A stretch of DNA of 64,000 nucleotides from Paenibacillus_E violae (lineage in GTDB: Bacteria; Bacillota; Bacilli; Paenibacillales; NBRC-103111). The stretch is taken from assembly GCF_032461945.1 (NCBI RefSeq), contig NZ_JAWCUD010000001.1, forward strand, positions 1,116,001 through 1,180,000, written 5' to 3'. The notes beneath the pieces were generated by a model. It had not been told where the DNA came from, did not search any database, and saw nothing but the letters and a program-made list of their open reading frames with translations. Made by a program: the position numbers and the translations under genes. This document shows, piece by piece, positions 1-7,892 of the stretch. Position 1 is the first letter of the stretch; each line of letters begins with the position of its first letter.

Positions 1-381
1 GTCAAAATTGATGTGACCTTGCAGGATGGACAAATGTTTATCCAGGGGGACCGGAATAAGCTGAGGCAATCGCTGATCAATATCGGGAAAAATGCCATTG
101 AGGCGATGTCCAAAAGCGGTGGTGTTCTGGAAATAGGGCTAAAAGAGCAGACCGATAAAATTATCATCACGATACGTGATAACGGGATTGGCATGACAAA
201 GGAACAAATTAGCCGATTGGGTACGCCATATTTTTCCACCAAAGAGAAAGGCACGGGCCTGGGTACAATGGTCTCATTCAGTCTTATTCGAGCGATGAAG
301 GGGAAAATAAATATTACCAGCGAAGTAGGCAAGGGGACGGAATTTGAAATATCATTTCCAGCGGCTCCGCATGGATATTGA
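1..381 (+). CDS. sensor histidine kinase, C-terminal ATPase domain (5' end outside window)
   Basis: The reading frame is open from base 1, so only the last 126 residues are present. They form a HATPase_c domain: an N box with NIGKNAIEAM, a G1 box DNGIGM, an F-like segment PYFSTKEKG and a G2 box GTGLGT. This part binds ATP and phosphorylates the histidine of the missing dimerisation domain. It resembles the same region of the PAS kinase at 26064-27701 (KEKGTGLG, NAIEAM), so the missing half is probably of that soluble or membrane PAS type; that is inference. A stem-loop with a T run follows the stop. Confidence 0.9.
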   Translation, partial: VKIDVTLQDGQMFIQGDRNKLRQSLINIGKNAIEAMSKSGGVLEIGLKEQTDKIIITIRDNGIGMTKEQISRLGTPYFSTKEKGTGLGTMVSFSLIRAMKGKINITSEVGKGTEFEISFPAAPHGY

Positions 382-408
382 CAAAAGTTGAATAACAGCT
401 TACTTAAG

Positions 409-434
409 GGGCTTGCCATTGGCAGCTCTTTTTT
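409..434 (+). terminator. intrinsic terminator after the kinase
   Basis: GGGCTTGCC and GGCAGCTC pair around an ATT loop with one bulge, followed by seven T. It lies 28 bases after the kinase stop and separates it from the hydrolase. Confidence 0.7.
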
Positions 435-499
435 TGTTTATATTCACTTAAACATTGTCCGTTATAGTTGATCGCAAGACGACATAGGAGGCAGACAGG

Positions 500-1408
500 A
501 TGGGAAAAGAAAGCATAAAAAGTCGGTTCATCAAAGCTGGATTACGATTCATACAAGTTAATGCTATTTGGAAAAAGACAGGCGAAGCCCTTCAAAGAGA
601 AATAGAAAATAGGCAGAATAAAGAAAGTTATGAACCTCCTAAGAATATGTTTAGAAAGTATGATTGCCGCAAATATGAGGCAAATGGTCATGCTTATTAT
701 GTCGTGAAACCTCTGGAACAAGCTGCTGGGAACAAGCATATCTTCTATCTGCACGGCGGTGGCCATGTGCTCAAAATCACCTCGCTGCATTGGGAATTTA
801 TTGCGTATTTAATTGATTCGTTACATTGTACGGTCACGGTTCCGATGTATCCACTTGCGCCAGCGCATAGCCACAAGGATGTTTTTGAGATGCTCGTCCC
901 TCTGTATCGCCAAGTGTACGCGGATGTGGAGGAACGAGATCTCGTGGTGATGGGAGATTCTGCCGGTGGCGGGATGAGCTTGGCATTGGCACAATTCCTG
1001 CGGGTGAAGGGATTTAAACAGCCAGGGAATATCATTTTGATCTCCCCGTTGTTGGATATGACCTTCAGCCATCCCATGATAAAAATGATCGAGAAACAAG
1101 ATCCGATCTCGGCTACTCCGGCGCTGCACGATATTGCCAAGTGGTATGCGGGCGAAGAAAGTGTGAAGCACTATTTGGTCAGCCCAATTTACGGGAACTT
1201 CCACGACTTGGGAAGGATCAGCGTGTATATCGGAACACATGATATCTTATATCCTGACGCGAATAAATTCAGTAAACTCGCTGGCATGCAAGGTATTCCC
1301 ATCAATTATTATGAATACCCGTCTATGCTTCACGTCTGGCCGTTATTTCCCTGTCCGGAAGCCTGGCAAGCACGAGAGCAGATGATTCATACGATCCGGT
1401 CGACTTAA
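500..1408 (+). CDS. alpha/beta hydrolase, hormone-sensitive-lipase type esterase
   Basis: This is a 302-residue carboxylesterase-like hydrolase. HGGGH at residues 85-89 is the oxyanion-hole motif of the HSL family, GDSAGG at 152-157 carries the nucleophile Ser154, and Asp248 (GTHD) and His278 (MLHVW) complete a plausible triad. No signal peptide is clear, although residues 10-25 are amphipathic. The start is ATG with AGGAGG seven bases upstream. It is flanked by a terminator upstream and by the aminopeptidase promoter downstream, so it appears monocistronic. The natural ester is unknown; short-chain acyl esters are typical of the family. Confidence 0.88.
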   Translation: MGKESIKSRFIKAGLRFIQVNAIWKKTGEALQREIENRQNKESYEPPKNMFRKYDCRKYEANGHAYYVVKPLEQAAGNKHIFYLHGGGHVLKITSLHWEFIAYLIDSLHCTVTVPMYPLAPAHSHKDVFEMLVPLYRQVYADVEERDLVVMGDSAGGGMSLALAQFLRVKGFKQPGNIILISPLLDMTFSHPMIKMIEKQDPISATPALHDIAKWYAGEESVKHYLVSPIYGNFHDLGRISVYIGTHDILYPDANKFSKLAGMQGIPINYYEYPSMLHVWPLFPCPEAWQAREQMIHTIRST

Positions 1409-1428
1409 CATTTTTTTAATAAATGTTC

Positions 1429-1458
1429 TTGACAGTTGAAACGATTTGGAATGATAAT
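1429..1458 (+). promoter_or_regulatory. sigma-A promoter of the aminopeptidase-TetR-GNAT operon
   Basis: TTGACA (1429-1434), an 18-base spacer and GATAAT (1453-1458). The -10 abuts a dyad that starts at 1460. Confidence 0.7.
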
Positions 1459-1459
1459 A

Positions 1460-1481
1460 AAAACGACTGAGTAGTCATTTT
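1460..1481 (+). promoter_or_regulatory. dyad operator, probable TetR-family binding site
   Basis: AAAACGACT and AGTCATTTT form an inverted repeat with one mismatch around GAGT. It covers the expected transcription start just downstream of the -10 box. TetR-family regulators commonly bind such short-spacer dyads and repress their own operon; a TetR gene is the second gene of this operon, so it is the obvious candidate ligand. The match between protein and site is inferred. Confidence 0.65.
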
Positions 1482-1510
1482 AAGAGAGAGAATAGATGAG
1501 GAGGATTTCA

Positions 1511-2746
1511 ATGACTAAACACCATGATCAATTAGTTAAATATGCGTCTTTGGCTATACAACTGGGAGTAAATGTGCAGCCGGGACAAACACTAGTCATT
1601 TTCGCACCTCTAGTATCGGTGGATTTTGTACGCTTATTAGTCAAACACGCCTATGAAATAGGGGCAAAGCTTGTCTACGTGGAGTGGGTTGACAGTGAAA
1701 TTACACGTTTGAAATATGAATTGGCGCCATTTGAAGCACTGCTTGAATACCCGATGTGGCAAGCAAAAGGTTATGAAGAATTAGCAAGTCAAAATGCCGC
1801 TTTCCTCTATGTTTCTGCCAATAACCCGGATCTGATGAATGGTATTGATCCCAAACGACTGCAAACCGCCAGCAAAACATCAAGCACGGCAATCAAGGAA
1901 TTAACGATGGCAAGATTAACGAACAAAGTCAGCTGGACGATCGTCGCTGTGCCAACACCAGCTTGGGCGGATAAAGTTTTCCCACTACTTCCGGCAGAGG
2001 AACGGGTAGATGCGCTATGGAGCGCTATCTTCCAAGCAACTCGAGTTGAGAAAGATGATCCGATCGAGGAATGGAGGAATCATGCCCGCACATTACTAAC
2101 CAAATCCGATTTGCTGAATCAGAAGCAATATAAGGCACTGCATTACTGCGCGGAAGGTACGGACATTACGGTTGAATTGCCTCAGGACCACTTATGGGTA
2201 TCGGCCGGCAGCAATAATCAGCAAGGTGATACCTTTATTGCAAATATGCCGACAGAAGAAGTGTTTACATCTCCCTTGCGAACCGGTGTAAATGGTACCG
2301 TAAGAAGCACGAAACCGCTAAGCTACAATGGTGTTCTTATCGAAAATTTCTCTCTGACTTTTGAAGAGGGAAGAATCATTGATTTTGAAGCGGAAAAAGG
2401 CGAAGAGATGCTGCGAACTCTCGTTGAGATGGATGAAGGATCTCATTATCTGGGGGAAATTGCGCTAGTTCCGCATCGTTCGCCGATCTCGGATATGAAT
2501 CTAATTTTCTATAATACCTTGTATGATGAGAACGCCTCCTGCCATTTTGCCATCGGTCGGGCATTCCCGTTTTGCTTGAAAGACGGCGTGACGATGAGCG
2601 GAGAAGAACTGCTGAAACGCGGCTTGAACGAAAGCTTGACGCATGTAGATTTTATGATGGGTTCAGCGGATATGGACATCGACGGGATTAAGATGAATGG
2701 CGAAGTTGAGCCCGTATTCCGCAATGGAGACTGGGTAATTTCGTAG
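1511..2746 (+). CDS. M29-family metalloaminopeptidase (AmpS/PepS type)
   Basis: A 411-residue member of peptidase family M29 (thermophilic aminopeptidase). These cytosolic dimers use two Co/Zn/Mn ions to remove N-terminal residues from peptides. Metal-ligand motifs are visible near the C terminus: EMDEGSHYLGEIALV, the SCHFAIG segment and THVDFMMGS. A longer start at 1496 exists, but AGGAGG (1499-1504) lies inside that stretch and serves the ATG at 1511. It is the first gene of an operon with a TetR regulator 15 bases downstream and a GNAT enzyme. Regulation of an aminopeptidase by TetR suggests induction by a peptide-like or toxic substrate; that is inference. Confidence 0.93.
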   Translation: MTKHHDQLVKYASLAIQLGVNVQPGQTLVIFAPLVSVDFVRLLVKHAYEIGAKLVYVEWVDSEITRLKYELAPFEALLEYPMWQAKGYEELASQNAAFLYVSANNPDLMNGIDPKRLQTASKTSSTAIKELTMARLTNKVSWTIVAVPTPAWADKVFPLLPAEERVDALWSAIFQATRVEKDDPIEEWRNHARTLLTKSDLLNQKQYKALHYCAEGTDITVELPQDHLWVSAGSNNQQGDTFIANMPTEEVFTSPLRTGVNGTVRSTKPLSYNGVLIENFSLTFEEGRIIDFEAEKGEEMLRTLVEMDEGSHYLGEIALVPHRSPISDMNLIFYNTLYDENASCHFAIGRAFPFCLKDGVTMSGEELLKRGLNESLTHVDFMMGSADMDIDGIKMNGEVEPVFRNGDWVIS

Positions 2747-2761
2747 AAACGGAGGAGCAGC

Positions 2762-3370
2762 ATGTCACCGAAAGTTACGCAAGCCTACAAGGAAGAGAAG
2801 AAGGCGGTTATTCTTGAGGGAGCGCTCCACTGCTTTACGGAAAAAGGCTTCCAGGCTACGACAATGGATGATATCGTGCGGCATTTGGGAATTAGCAAAG
2901 GCGCTATTTACAGCTATTTTGCCAGTAAAGAAGAAATGTATATTCAGATGGCCGATGATAAAATGAATGCCATGCTGGAGAATTCTACAGAGACCTTCAA
3001 GAGCATGCCTAGCGCAGCGGATCAAATCCGTTACATGTACAACCGGTTTCGCAGCCAATCGCTGACAGAACTTCGCAAATGGATGGCCTTTCATTTGGAG
3101 TTTATGCTGTATGCGGCACGCCAACCCCAGTTAACGCAGCGATGGAATGAGTACGCGGACAAAGCCTTAGTGTTCATTAAGGACATCATGGATGGCGGCA
3201 AGCTAACAGGCGAATTTCGCTCGGATTTGGATAGCGCGGCAGCTTCTCGGTTATTCTGGTCCATTCGGGATGGCCTTGCGCTGCAGTACATGTTAAGTGG
3301 CGAGGAAGCCGACTATAAGCGCACAATTGATGATATGGAAAGTATGGTGTTCCGCTATATCATGGGGTAA
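2762..3370 (+). CDS. TetR/AcrR-family transcriptional regulator
   Basis: 202 residues. The N-terminal helix-turn-helix is clear: TMDDIVRHLGISKGAIYSYF at about residues 33-52, followed by the usual ASKEEMY segment. The C-terminal half is a helical ligand domain with no assignable ligand. ATG follows GGAGGAG. It is co-transcribed with the aminopeptidase upstream and the acetyltransferase downstream, and probably represses the operon through the dyad at 1460-1481. Confidence 0.92.
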   Translation: MSPKVTQAYKEEKKAVILEGALHCFTEKGFQATTMDDIVRHLGISKGAIYSYFASKEEMYIQMADDKMNAMLENSTETFKSMPSAADQIRYMYNRFRSQSLTELRKWMAFHLEFMLYAARQPQLTQRWNEYADKALVFIKDIMDGGKLTGEFRSDLDSAAASRLFWSIRDGLALQYMLSGEEADYKRTIDDMESMVFRYIMG

Positions 3371-3395
3371 TCCTTTTGAACCGGAGGAGAAGGTT

Positions 3396-4271
3396 ATGGT
3401 TTTCAAAAAAATGAGCGAAATGTCAGTCGAAGATCTGGTTGCGCTTTGGAATAAGGGCTTCGAAGGGTACTATCTCAACAGTTCACTGGACATGAGCAAA
3501 TTCATGGCTAGAACCGTTCATGAAGGTCTCTCCTTGGAGCATTCTTTGGTGTTGTATGAAAATGAGGAAGCGATCGGTTTCGTCATGAACGGATTTCGCA
3601 CCATCGAAGGGAAAAAGGTGGCGTGGAACGGCGGGACCGGAATTATCCCTGACTACAGGGGTAAGGGATTCGGAAAACACTTAATGCTTAGAAATTTGCA
3701 ATTATATCAAGAGCAGGATGTGGACATTGCCTTGCTTGAAGCGCTTGTCCAAAATGAAGCCGCGATTAATCTTTACCAGAAAGTCGGTTATGAGATTACC
3801 GAACAGCTTGTCTGTTTGCAGCATACGGGAGAACTTCATGTTAACCTGCTGGAATCAAAATTCCCTGAAAAATATAGCTTACGTCAGGGACATCCCGTTG
3901 AAGTTAACGCTGTGCCATTCAATAAGCCGATGTCTGCCTGGCAGACACAATGGCCTAGTATGAAAGGCGGCGAAAGCATACTTGTAACCGTTGCTGAGGA
4001 AGTGGTGGGCTATGCCCTATTCAAGCGAGTTTATGCGGAGAATGGCAGCTTGACCTCATTCGTGCTTTATCAATGTGAAGCATGTCCAGGACGCGAGGAT
4101 GAAACGGAGATTCTGAAAACGGCTTTAAGGGAAGTATTCGCACCACTGACCTCTTCATGTACGCGATTAACGATGAATATCAGACATTCCAATGAGGGGT
4201 TAAATGAGCTGTTAGCCGGATTAGGCTTTACCTCATTTGTTGAGCAGGTACATATGCTGCGGCATATTTGA
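3396..4271 (+). CDS. GNAT-family N-acetyltransferase
   Basis: 291 residues. The N-terminal half is a complete GNAT fold with the acetyl-CoA pyrophosphate loop YRGKGFGKHL and the later EALVQNEAAINLYQKVGYE segment. The C-terminal half (from about residue 155) looks like a second, degenerate acetyltransferase-like domain without the glycine loop, ending in NIRHSNEGLNELLAGLGF. ATG at 3396 is preceded by CGGAGGAG; an earlier in-frame ATG at 3297 lies inside the TetR gene and has no ribosome site. It is the third gene of the TetR operon. The acceptor substrate is unknown; amino-group protection or drug acetylation are possible. Confidence 0.88.
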   Translation: MVFKKMSEMSVEDLVALWNKGFEGYYLNSSLDMSKFMARTVHEGLSLEHSLVLYENEEAIGFVMNGFRTIEGKKVAWNGGTGIIPDYRGKGFGKHLMLRNLQLYQEQDVDIALLEALVQNEAAINLYQKVGYEITEQLVCLQHTGELHVNLLESKFPEKYSLRQGHPVEVNAVPFNKPMSAWQTQWPSMKGGESILVTVAEEVVGYALFKRVYAENGSLTSFVLYQCEACPGREDETEILKTALREVFAPLTSSCTRLTMNIRHSNEGLNELLAGLGFTSFVEQVHMLRHI

Positions 4272-4370
4272 AATCTGTTGGCTTGGAACATGAGAACCTG
4301 ACGTATGAGTTGGGCATGGGGCGCATATGAATCGTTATGAGCAAAAAACGATGAATGGAGGGGGTACCCC

Positions 4371-4718
4371 ATGTCTTTTTTTGACAAAGTCAAACAAGGT
4401 GCAACGGATGCCGCGAAGAAAGCTCAGCAAACCGTTGAGCTGACGAAGCTCAAAGCGCAAGTTTCTTCCAAGGAGAAGGAGATAGAGAAATTTTATAATC
4501 TCATTGGAGAGTCCGTGTATGCCGCTTATATGTCGGGAGATATAGCCCGTGCCGGTGAGATTGTCGAGAGATTCAGTCTTGGCATCGACGCGGTTAAGCA
4601 AGAAATTGCCGTATTGGATCAAAAAATCATTGAACTGCGAAATGAGAAAGAATGCGTTTGTGGTAAAGTCGTTGTGGCCGACACGAAGTTTTGTTCATCT
4701 TGCGGCCATCAGTTTTGA
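4371..4718 (+). CDS. zinc-ribbon protein with coiled-coil body
   Basis: 115 residues. An amphipathic, lysine-rich N-terminal half (FDKVKQGATDAAKKAQQTVE, then a predicted coiled coil to about residue 90) precedes a C-terminal zinc ribbon with ligands CVCG and CSSCG. There is no signal peptide or membrane segment. ATG follows GGAGGGGG. It stands alone with a strong terminator immediately after. Proteins of this layout are common in Firmicutes but have no assigned role; membrane-stress or scaffold functions are guesses. Confidence 0.85.
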   Translation: MSFFDKVKQGATDAAKKAQQTVELTKLKAQVSSKEKEIEKFYNLIGESVYAAYMSGDIARAGEIVERFSLGIDAVKQEIAVLDQKIIELRNEKECVCGKVVVADTKFCSSCGHQF

Positions 4719-4727
4719 GGAAAGATG

Positions 4728-4754
4728 AGACAGTCTGTAGAGACTGTCTTTTTT
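4728..4754 (+). terminator. intrinsic terminator
   Basis: A perfect 9-bp stem, AGACAGTCT (4728-4736) and AGACTGTCT (4741-4749), with a GTAG loop and six T. Confidence 0.92.
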
Positions 4755-4855
4755 GTTGCATGTGTGAAGCGGGTGCAGCGACGATCAACGCCGGGGTGCA
4801 ACATCAAACTTGACGGAACAGCCCCTTCATGGTTTTAAGCTAGCTACTTCACCGG

Positions 4856-4918
4856 CCTTCCACTTTCCAGTCACACTTGCATATTACAGCAAACTTCTAC
4901 CTTCCACTTTCCAGTCAC
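4856..4918. repeat. short direct repeat, two copies 44 bp apart
   Basis: CCTTCCACTTTCCAGTCAC occurs at 4856-4874 and exactly again at 4900-4918. A weaker third relative (CTTCCACCTCAGTAGCA) follows near 4939. The spacers differ and there are too few copies for a CRISPR array. No gene is visible between 4755 and 5272. Confidence 0.7.
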
Positions 4919-5007
4919 GCTAATGCACAATACAACCAACTTCCACCTCAGTAGCATACAACAAATTTCATGAGATCTAGCGAGAATTCCGCTAAAGATT
5001 TTCTAGA

Positions 5008-5186
5008 GGGATCTATGGTCCACTATTTGAAGGTAAATCAGCTTATTCCTTGGTGAGTGGGAATTAGAGGCTCTTATTTAGCCTCCACGATACGATTTTC
5101 GGGTGAAATCGGCGAAATAGGGAAACGTAGTTCCCATGGGCTGATGGGAGAGGCTACTTTTCTGAGATTAGCGGACCATATTTCCC
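5008..5186. repeat. dispersed 179-bp intergenic element, diverged copy
   Basis: This has the same architecture as the elements at 31989-32166 and 53081-53258. Two direct copies of a 21-bp motif (GGGAACTAC...CTATTT consensus) start 51 bases apart at 5008 and 5059. Two inverted copies lie at 5115-5135 and 5166-5186. The first motif matches the copy at 31989 at 18 of 21 bases by eye. No coding frame is apparent inside. Confidence 0.72.
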
Positions 5187-5272
5187 TCTACGTGCAGGGA
5201 TATTCTGGGTCATAGGGAATTAATGTAAATGGAATGCCAACCAAGCGACAAATAAAAGCAAAGGAGCCCTCA

Positions 5273-6151
5273 ATGTCCGATTATGATTGGGATAACAAAA
5301 TTGAATATTTAAGAAACACAAGAGATCTATATTACAACGATGACTACTTGGAGTTTCTAGTGAAGACAGTTTGGAAGATCACTCAGCCAGTGAATGTCGT
5401 TGACTATGGTTGCGGGTACGGATATTTGGGGCTGAAGCTGTTACCGCTTTTACCCGAAGGATCCACGTATACGGGAATTGACAAAGGAATAGAGCTAGTC
5501 AACACAGCAAGGGAAATTTTCGCTACGCTGCCATTTACAACAAATTTTATCGTGGCCGATTTAGAAACGTTAGCGATCGACAGGCAATATGATCTGGCCG
5601 TTTGCCATGCGTTATTATTGCATCTGTCCGATGCGAAAAAATTACTCTACAAGATGATCGATTGCGTGATGGATGAGGGGAGGGTCATCTGCTTCGAGCC
5701 ACATTGGATTGCTAACATGTCTAACTATAGTTTGCATGGTGTTGATCAAAGCCAAGTGATTCGCTTGGGAATTTTACAAAAACTATTTGAGCAGGATACT
5801 AAAAGTAACGGAAAAGACGGAAATATCGGGATAAAAATACCCGAATATCTCAGTAAAATAGGCTTAACAAATGTTCAATGCAGAGTAAGCGATAAAGTTA
5901 ATTTTCTAGATCCGAATGCGGATCGACAAAAGAATCAACGGCTGTACAATTCCTTGAGAGAGGAAGGGATTGGCAGTTTCCCAGGCGATGAATGCAAGTT
6001 TATTCATAACTTGATGAATCGGGGGCTAACAGAAAGTGAAGCAAAGAGTCAATACGAGGCGGAGTTATTATTTTCAAAAATATTCAACGAGGACTCCGTA
6101 TTAACCTACGCTCCTAACTTGAAGATTTCATTTGGTACGGTGAACCGATGA
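5273..6151 (+). CDS. SAM-dependent class I methyltransferase
   Basis: 292 residues from the ATG at 5273, which has AAAGGAG six bases upstream; an ATG at 5234 has no such site. Motif I VVDYGCGYGYLGLKLL binds S-adenosylmethionine, and GIDKG and VADLE provide the acidic motifs II-III. The C-terminal part (after about residue 170) is specific and unassigned. It overlaps the following membrane-protein gene by ATGA, so the two are translationally coupled. The methyl acceptor is unknown; coupling to a membrane protein could point to a lipid or membrane-linked target, but this is speculative. Confidence 0.87.
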   Translation: MSDYDWDNKIEYLRNTRDLYYNDDYLEFLVKTVWKITQPVNVVDYGCGYGYLGLKLLPLLPEGSTYTGIDKGIELVNTAREIFATLPFTTNFIVADLETLAIDRQYDLAVCHALLLHLSDAKKLLYKMIDCVMDEGRVICFEPHWIANMSNYSLHGVDQSQVIRLGILQKLFEQDTKSNGKDGNIGIKIPEYLSKIGLTNVQCRVSDKVNFLDPNADRQKNQRLYNSLREEGIGSFPGDECKFIHNLMNRGLTESEAKSQYEAELLFSKIFNEDSVLTYAPNLKISFGTVNR

Positions 6152-6522
6152 GCACAGAAAGCAAAATGCTTTTTAAAAAACCTGTGATCGTTGGGGCAAT
6201 TGGTTGGGCTGTCTTACTTTTGTCAATTTCTACTTGCTATCTTATTTGGTTATTTTCTAGCCAATATACGATCCTCTACTACTGCACATTTTTATTTGCA
6301 ATATTCCTCGTGGTTTGGACGGTAATATCTACTTTTGGCGTATTACAGAGTTTATTGGATTACAAAGAATTAAATTTTATGAAAGCTTATCTCCATTTAG
6401 CTGAGATTAAGAAGCGGAAAGCACTGTTTGTGTTGGGGCTGCTTACAAATTTATTATTAATTCTATGCAATAGCACGTTGATATTTTGTCTATATAATCT
6501 ATGGCAAAAGATATTTCCGTAA
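6148..6522 (+). CDS. small membrane protein, unknown function
   Basis: 124 residues with three hydrophobic segments at about 12-34, 42-68 and 92-118. A charged cytoplasmic or loop stretch (MKAYLHLAEIKKRKA) lies between the second and third. I do not recognise a family. The ATG overlaps the methyltransferase stop (ATGA at 6148-6151), which strongly implies co-expression. The local sequence is AT-richer than the neighbouring genes. Confidence 0.78.
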   Translation: MSTESKMLFKKPVIVGAIGWAVLLLSISTCYLIWLFSSQYTILYYCTFLFAIFLVVWTVISTFGVLQSLLDYKELNFMKAYLHLAEIKKRKALFVLGLLTNLLLILCNSTLIFCLYNLWQKIFP

Positions 6523-6600
6523 AACAAACTCGGATAATTCCAAACAAGCATGTCAGAATTGTGCCGAAAAACAAAAATAAGAATTCTAATCGTAACTATA

Positions 6601-6660
6601 TTGACACAATGTAAGGGGATACATTAATATGTAAACATGCTCAGGAAAACGTTTGGGCAA
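6601..6660 (+). promoter_or_regulatory. promoter of the LacI gene with a degenerate operator
   Basis: TTGACA (6601-6606), an 18-base spacer and TAATAT (6625-6630). Immediately downstream, 6641-6660 aligns base for base with the perfect operator at 7761-7780. The left half-site matches at 9 of 10 positions (TCAGGAAAAC against TCAGGATAAC); the right half keeps only GTT and scattered bases. The AAACGTTT core is typical of LacI-family operators. This suggests weaker autoregulation by blocking at the transcription start. Confidence 0.65.
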
Positions 6661-6700
6661 GAATTTGGATCATCGTTTTGGATAAAAAGGAGCTGTCACT

Positions 6701-7747
6701 ATGCCTACACTTAAGGATATCGCTGATTTAGTGGGCGTCTCCATTTCAACAGCCTCGAGAGTGGTTCGAAATGATACAAGCCGGCATATTAATCCGGAGA
6801 CGAGGGCCAAAGTATGGGAGGCCGTTCGCCAGCTCGATTACAAGCCGAATGAGTCAGCACGCCATCTCGTGAATAAACAGAAGACCGAGAAGAGACAGAC
6901 CAAACAAATCGGCTGCATTATTCAAGCGGCACGACTCAATGATGATCATCCTTACTATTCGCCGATTATTACGGCTTTTACGAAAAAGATTTTGGAGTCA
7001 GGCTATTCATTAGCCTTCATTCATACTTCGGACGAGCTCGCGGATGATGCTTTGCTTCACCGCTGCATCCATGATATTCAAGTGGACGGCATCATCATCG
7101 TTGGCGAAGTCGGGCCGGCCATTCTGGATTATTTGCAAAAGGTAGAGGATCTCGCTTTGATTGGCATTTGTACGATTGGGACTGAGATTACGATGGTGGA
7201 CTATGATCGTATCCACGCTGCCAAATCCGCTGTCGATCACCTCATTGCGCAGGGCCACCGTTCTATCGGATTTATCGGCGGGCCAGGTCATACGGGAGAG
7301 CTAAACAGTGAAGAGAGGTTCCAAGGCTACAAATTCGCGATGTATGACGCCGGCATTCCCTTACATAAAGACTGGGTGATAGACACCCGTTGGGAAATTG
7401 ACCGCAGTTACGAATACGTGAAAGAACAGTTAAAACGATCCGATATAGAGCGCCCTACGGCAATCTTCTCAGCAAGCGATCAGTTGGCGATTCCGGCTAT
7501 GCGTGCTGTGATCGAAAGTCAGCTACGAATTCCGGAGGATATCGCCTTCATCTCGATGGATAATATTGATTTCGCGCAATACACGACGCCACCGCTATCT
7601 TCGGTGCATGTGCCGAAAGTGGAGATCGGTTTGACAGCGGCTGCAACCTTGTTGGATATGTTAAAAGGAGAGCAGCTGGCGCTATCCAAAGTACTGCTAC
7701 CACATAAAATTATTGTGAGAGAATCGTCCACATTTGCTAGAAGCTAA
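6701..7747 (+). CDS. LacI-family transcriptional regulator
   Basis: 348 residues. The N-terminal headpiece (TLKDIADLVGVSISTASRVV, residues 3-22) is a canonical LacI helix-turn-helix with the hinge NESARHLVN. The rest is a periplasmic-binding-protein-like sugar sensor (GIIIVGEVG, GFIGGPGHTGE, SASDQLAIPAMRAV, SMDNIDFAQYTTPPLSSV). ATG follows AAAGGAG. Perfect and degenerate operators flank it, so it probably represses both itself and the downstream ABC transporter-dehydrogenase operon until its sugar is present. The inducer is not deducible. Confidence 0.94.
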   Translation: MPTLKDIADLVGVSISTASRVVRNDTSRHINPETRAKVWEAVRQLDYKPNESARHLVNKQKTEKRQTKQIGCIIQAARLNDDHPYYSPIITAFTKKILESGYSLAFIHTSDELADDALLHRCIHDIQVDGIIIVGEVGPAILDYLQKVEDLALIGICTIGTEITMVDYDRIHAAKSAVDHLIAQGHRSIGFIGGPGHTGELNSEERFQGYKFAMYDAGIPLHKDWVIDTRWEIDRSYEYVKEQLKRSDIERPTAIFSASDQLAIPAMRAVIESQLRIPEDIAFISMDNIDFAQYTTPPLSSVHVPKVEIGLTAAATLLDMLKGEQLALSKVLLPHKIIVRESSTFARS

Positions 7748-7760
7748 TTTTTTTTATTAC

Positions 7761-7795
7761 TCAGGATAACGTTATCCTGAATTTGGCGCCAAATT
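7761..7795 (+). promoter_or_regulatory. twin palindromes: LacI operator plus AATTTGGCGCCAAATT
   Basis: TCAGGATAACGTTATCCTGA at 7761-7780 is a perfect 20-bp palindrome with the central CG dyad of LacI-family sites. It shares its last base with a second perfect palindrome of 16 bp at 7780-7795. Both lie between the LacI stop (7747) and the binding-protein gene. The first is almost surely the operator; the second may bind another factor or form a hairpin. A further AAGGAGGTGA at 7809-7818 has no start codon at a usable distance. Confidence 0.82.
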
Positions 7796-7892
7796 ATTTT
7801 ACTACGTCAAGGAGGTGAAATCAGCTTTTACGGGTTCCATTTTTAGCAAGGTCATGTTTCTTTCACAAAAATTAAAAAAGGGTGATTGCGAA

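Noticed and set aside
4856..4945. CRISPR array
   Set aside because: Only two exact repeats of 19 bp, a degenerate third, and no cas gene.
5008..5186. Insertion sequence or transposase remnant
   Set aside because: No coding frame or transposase motif is found; the three related copies are too short and contain only the motif array.
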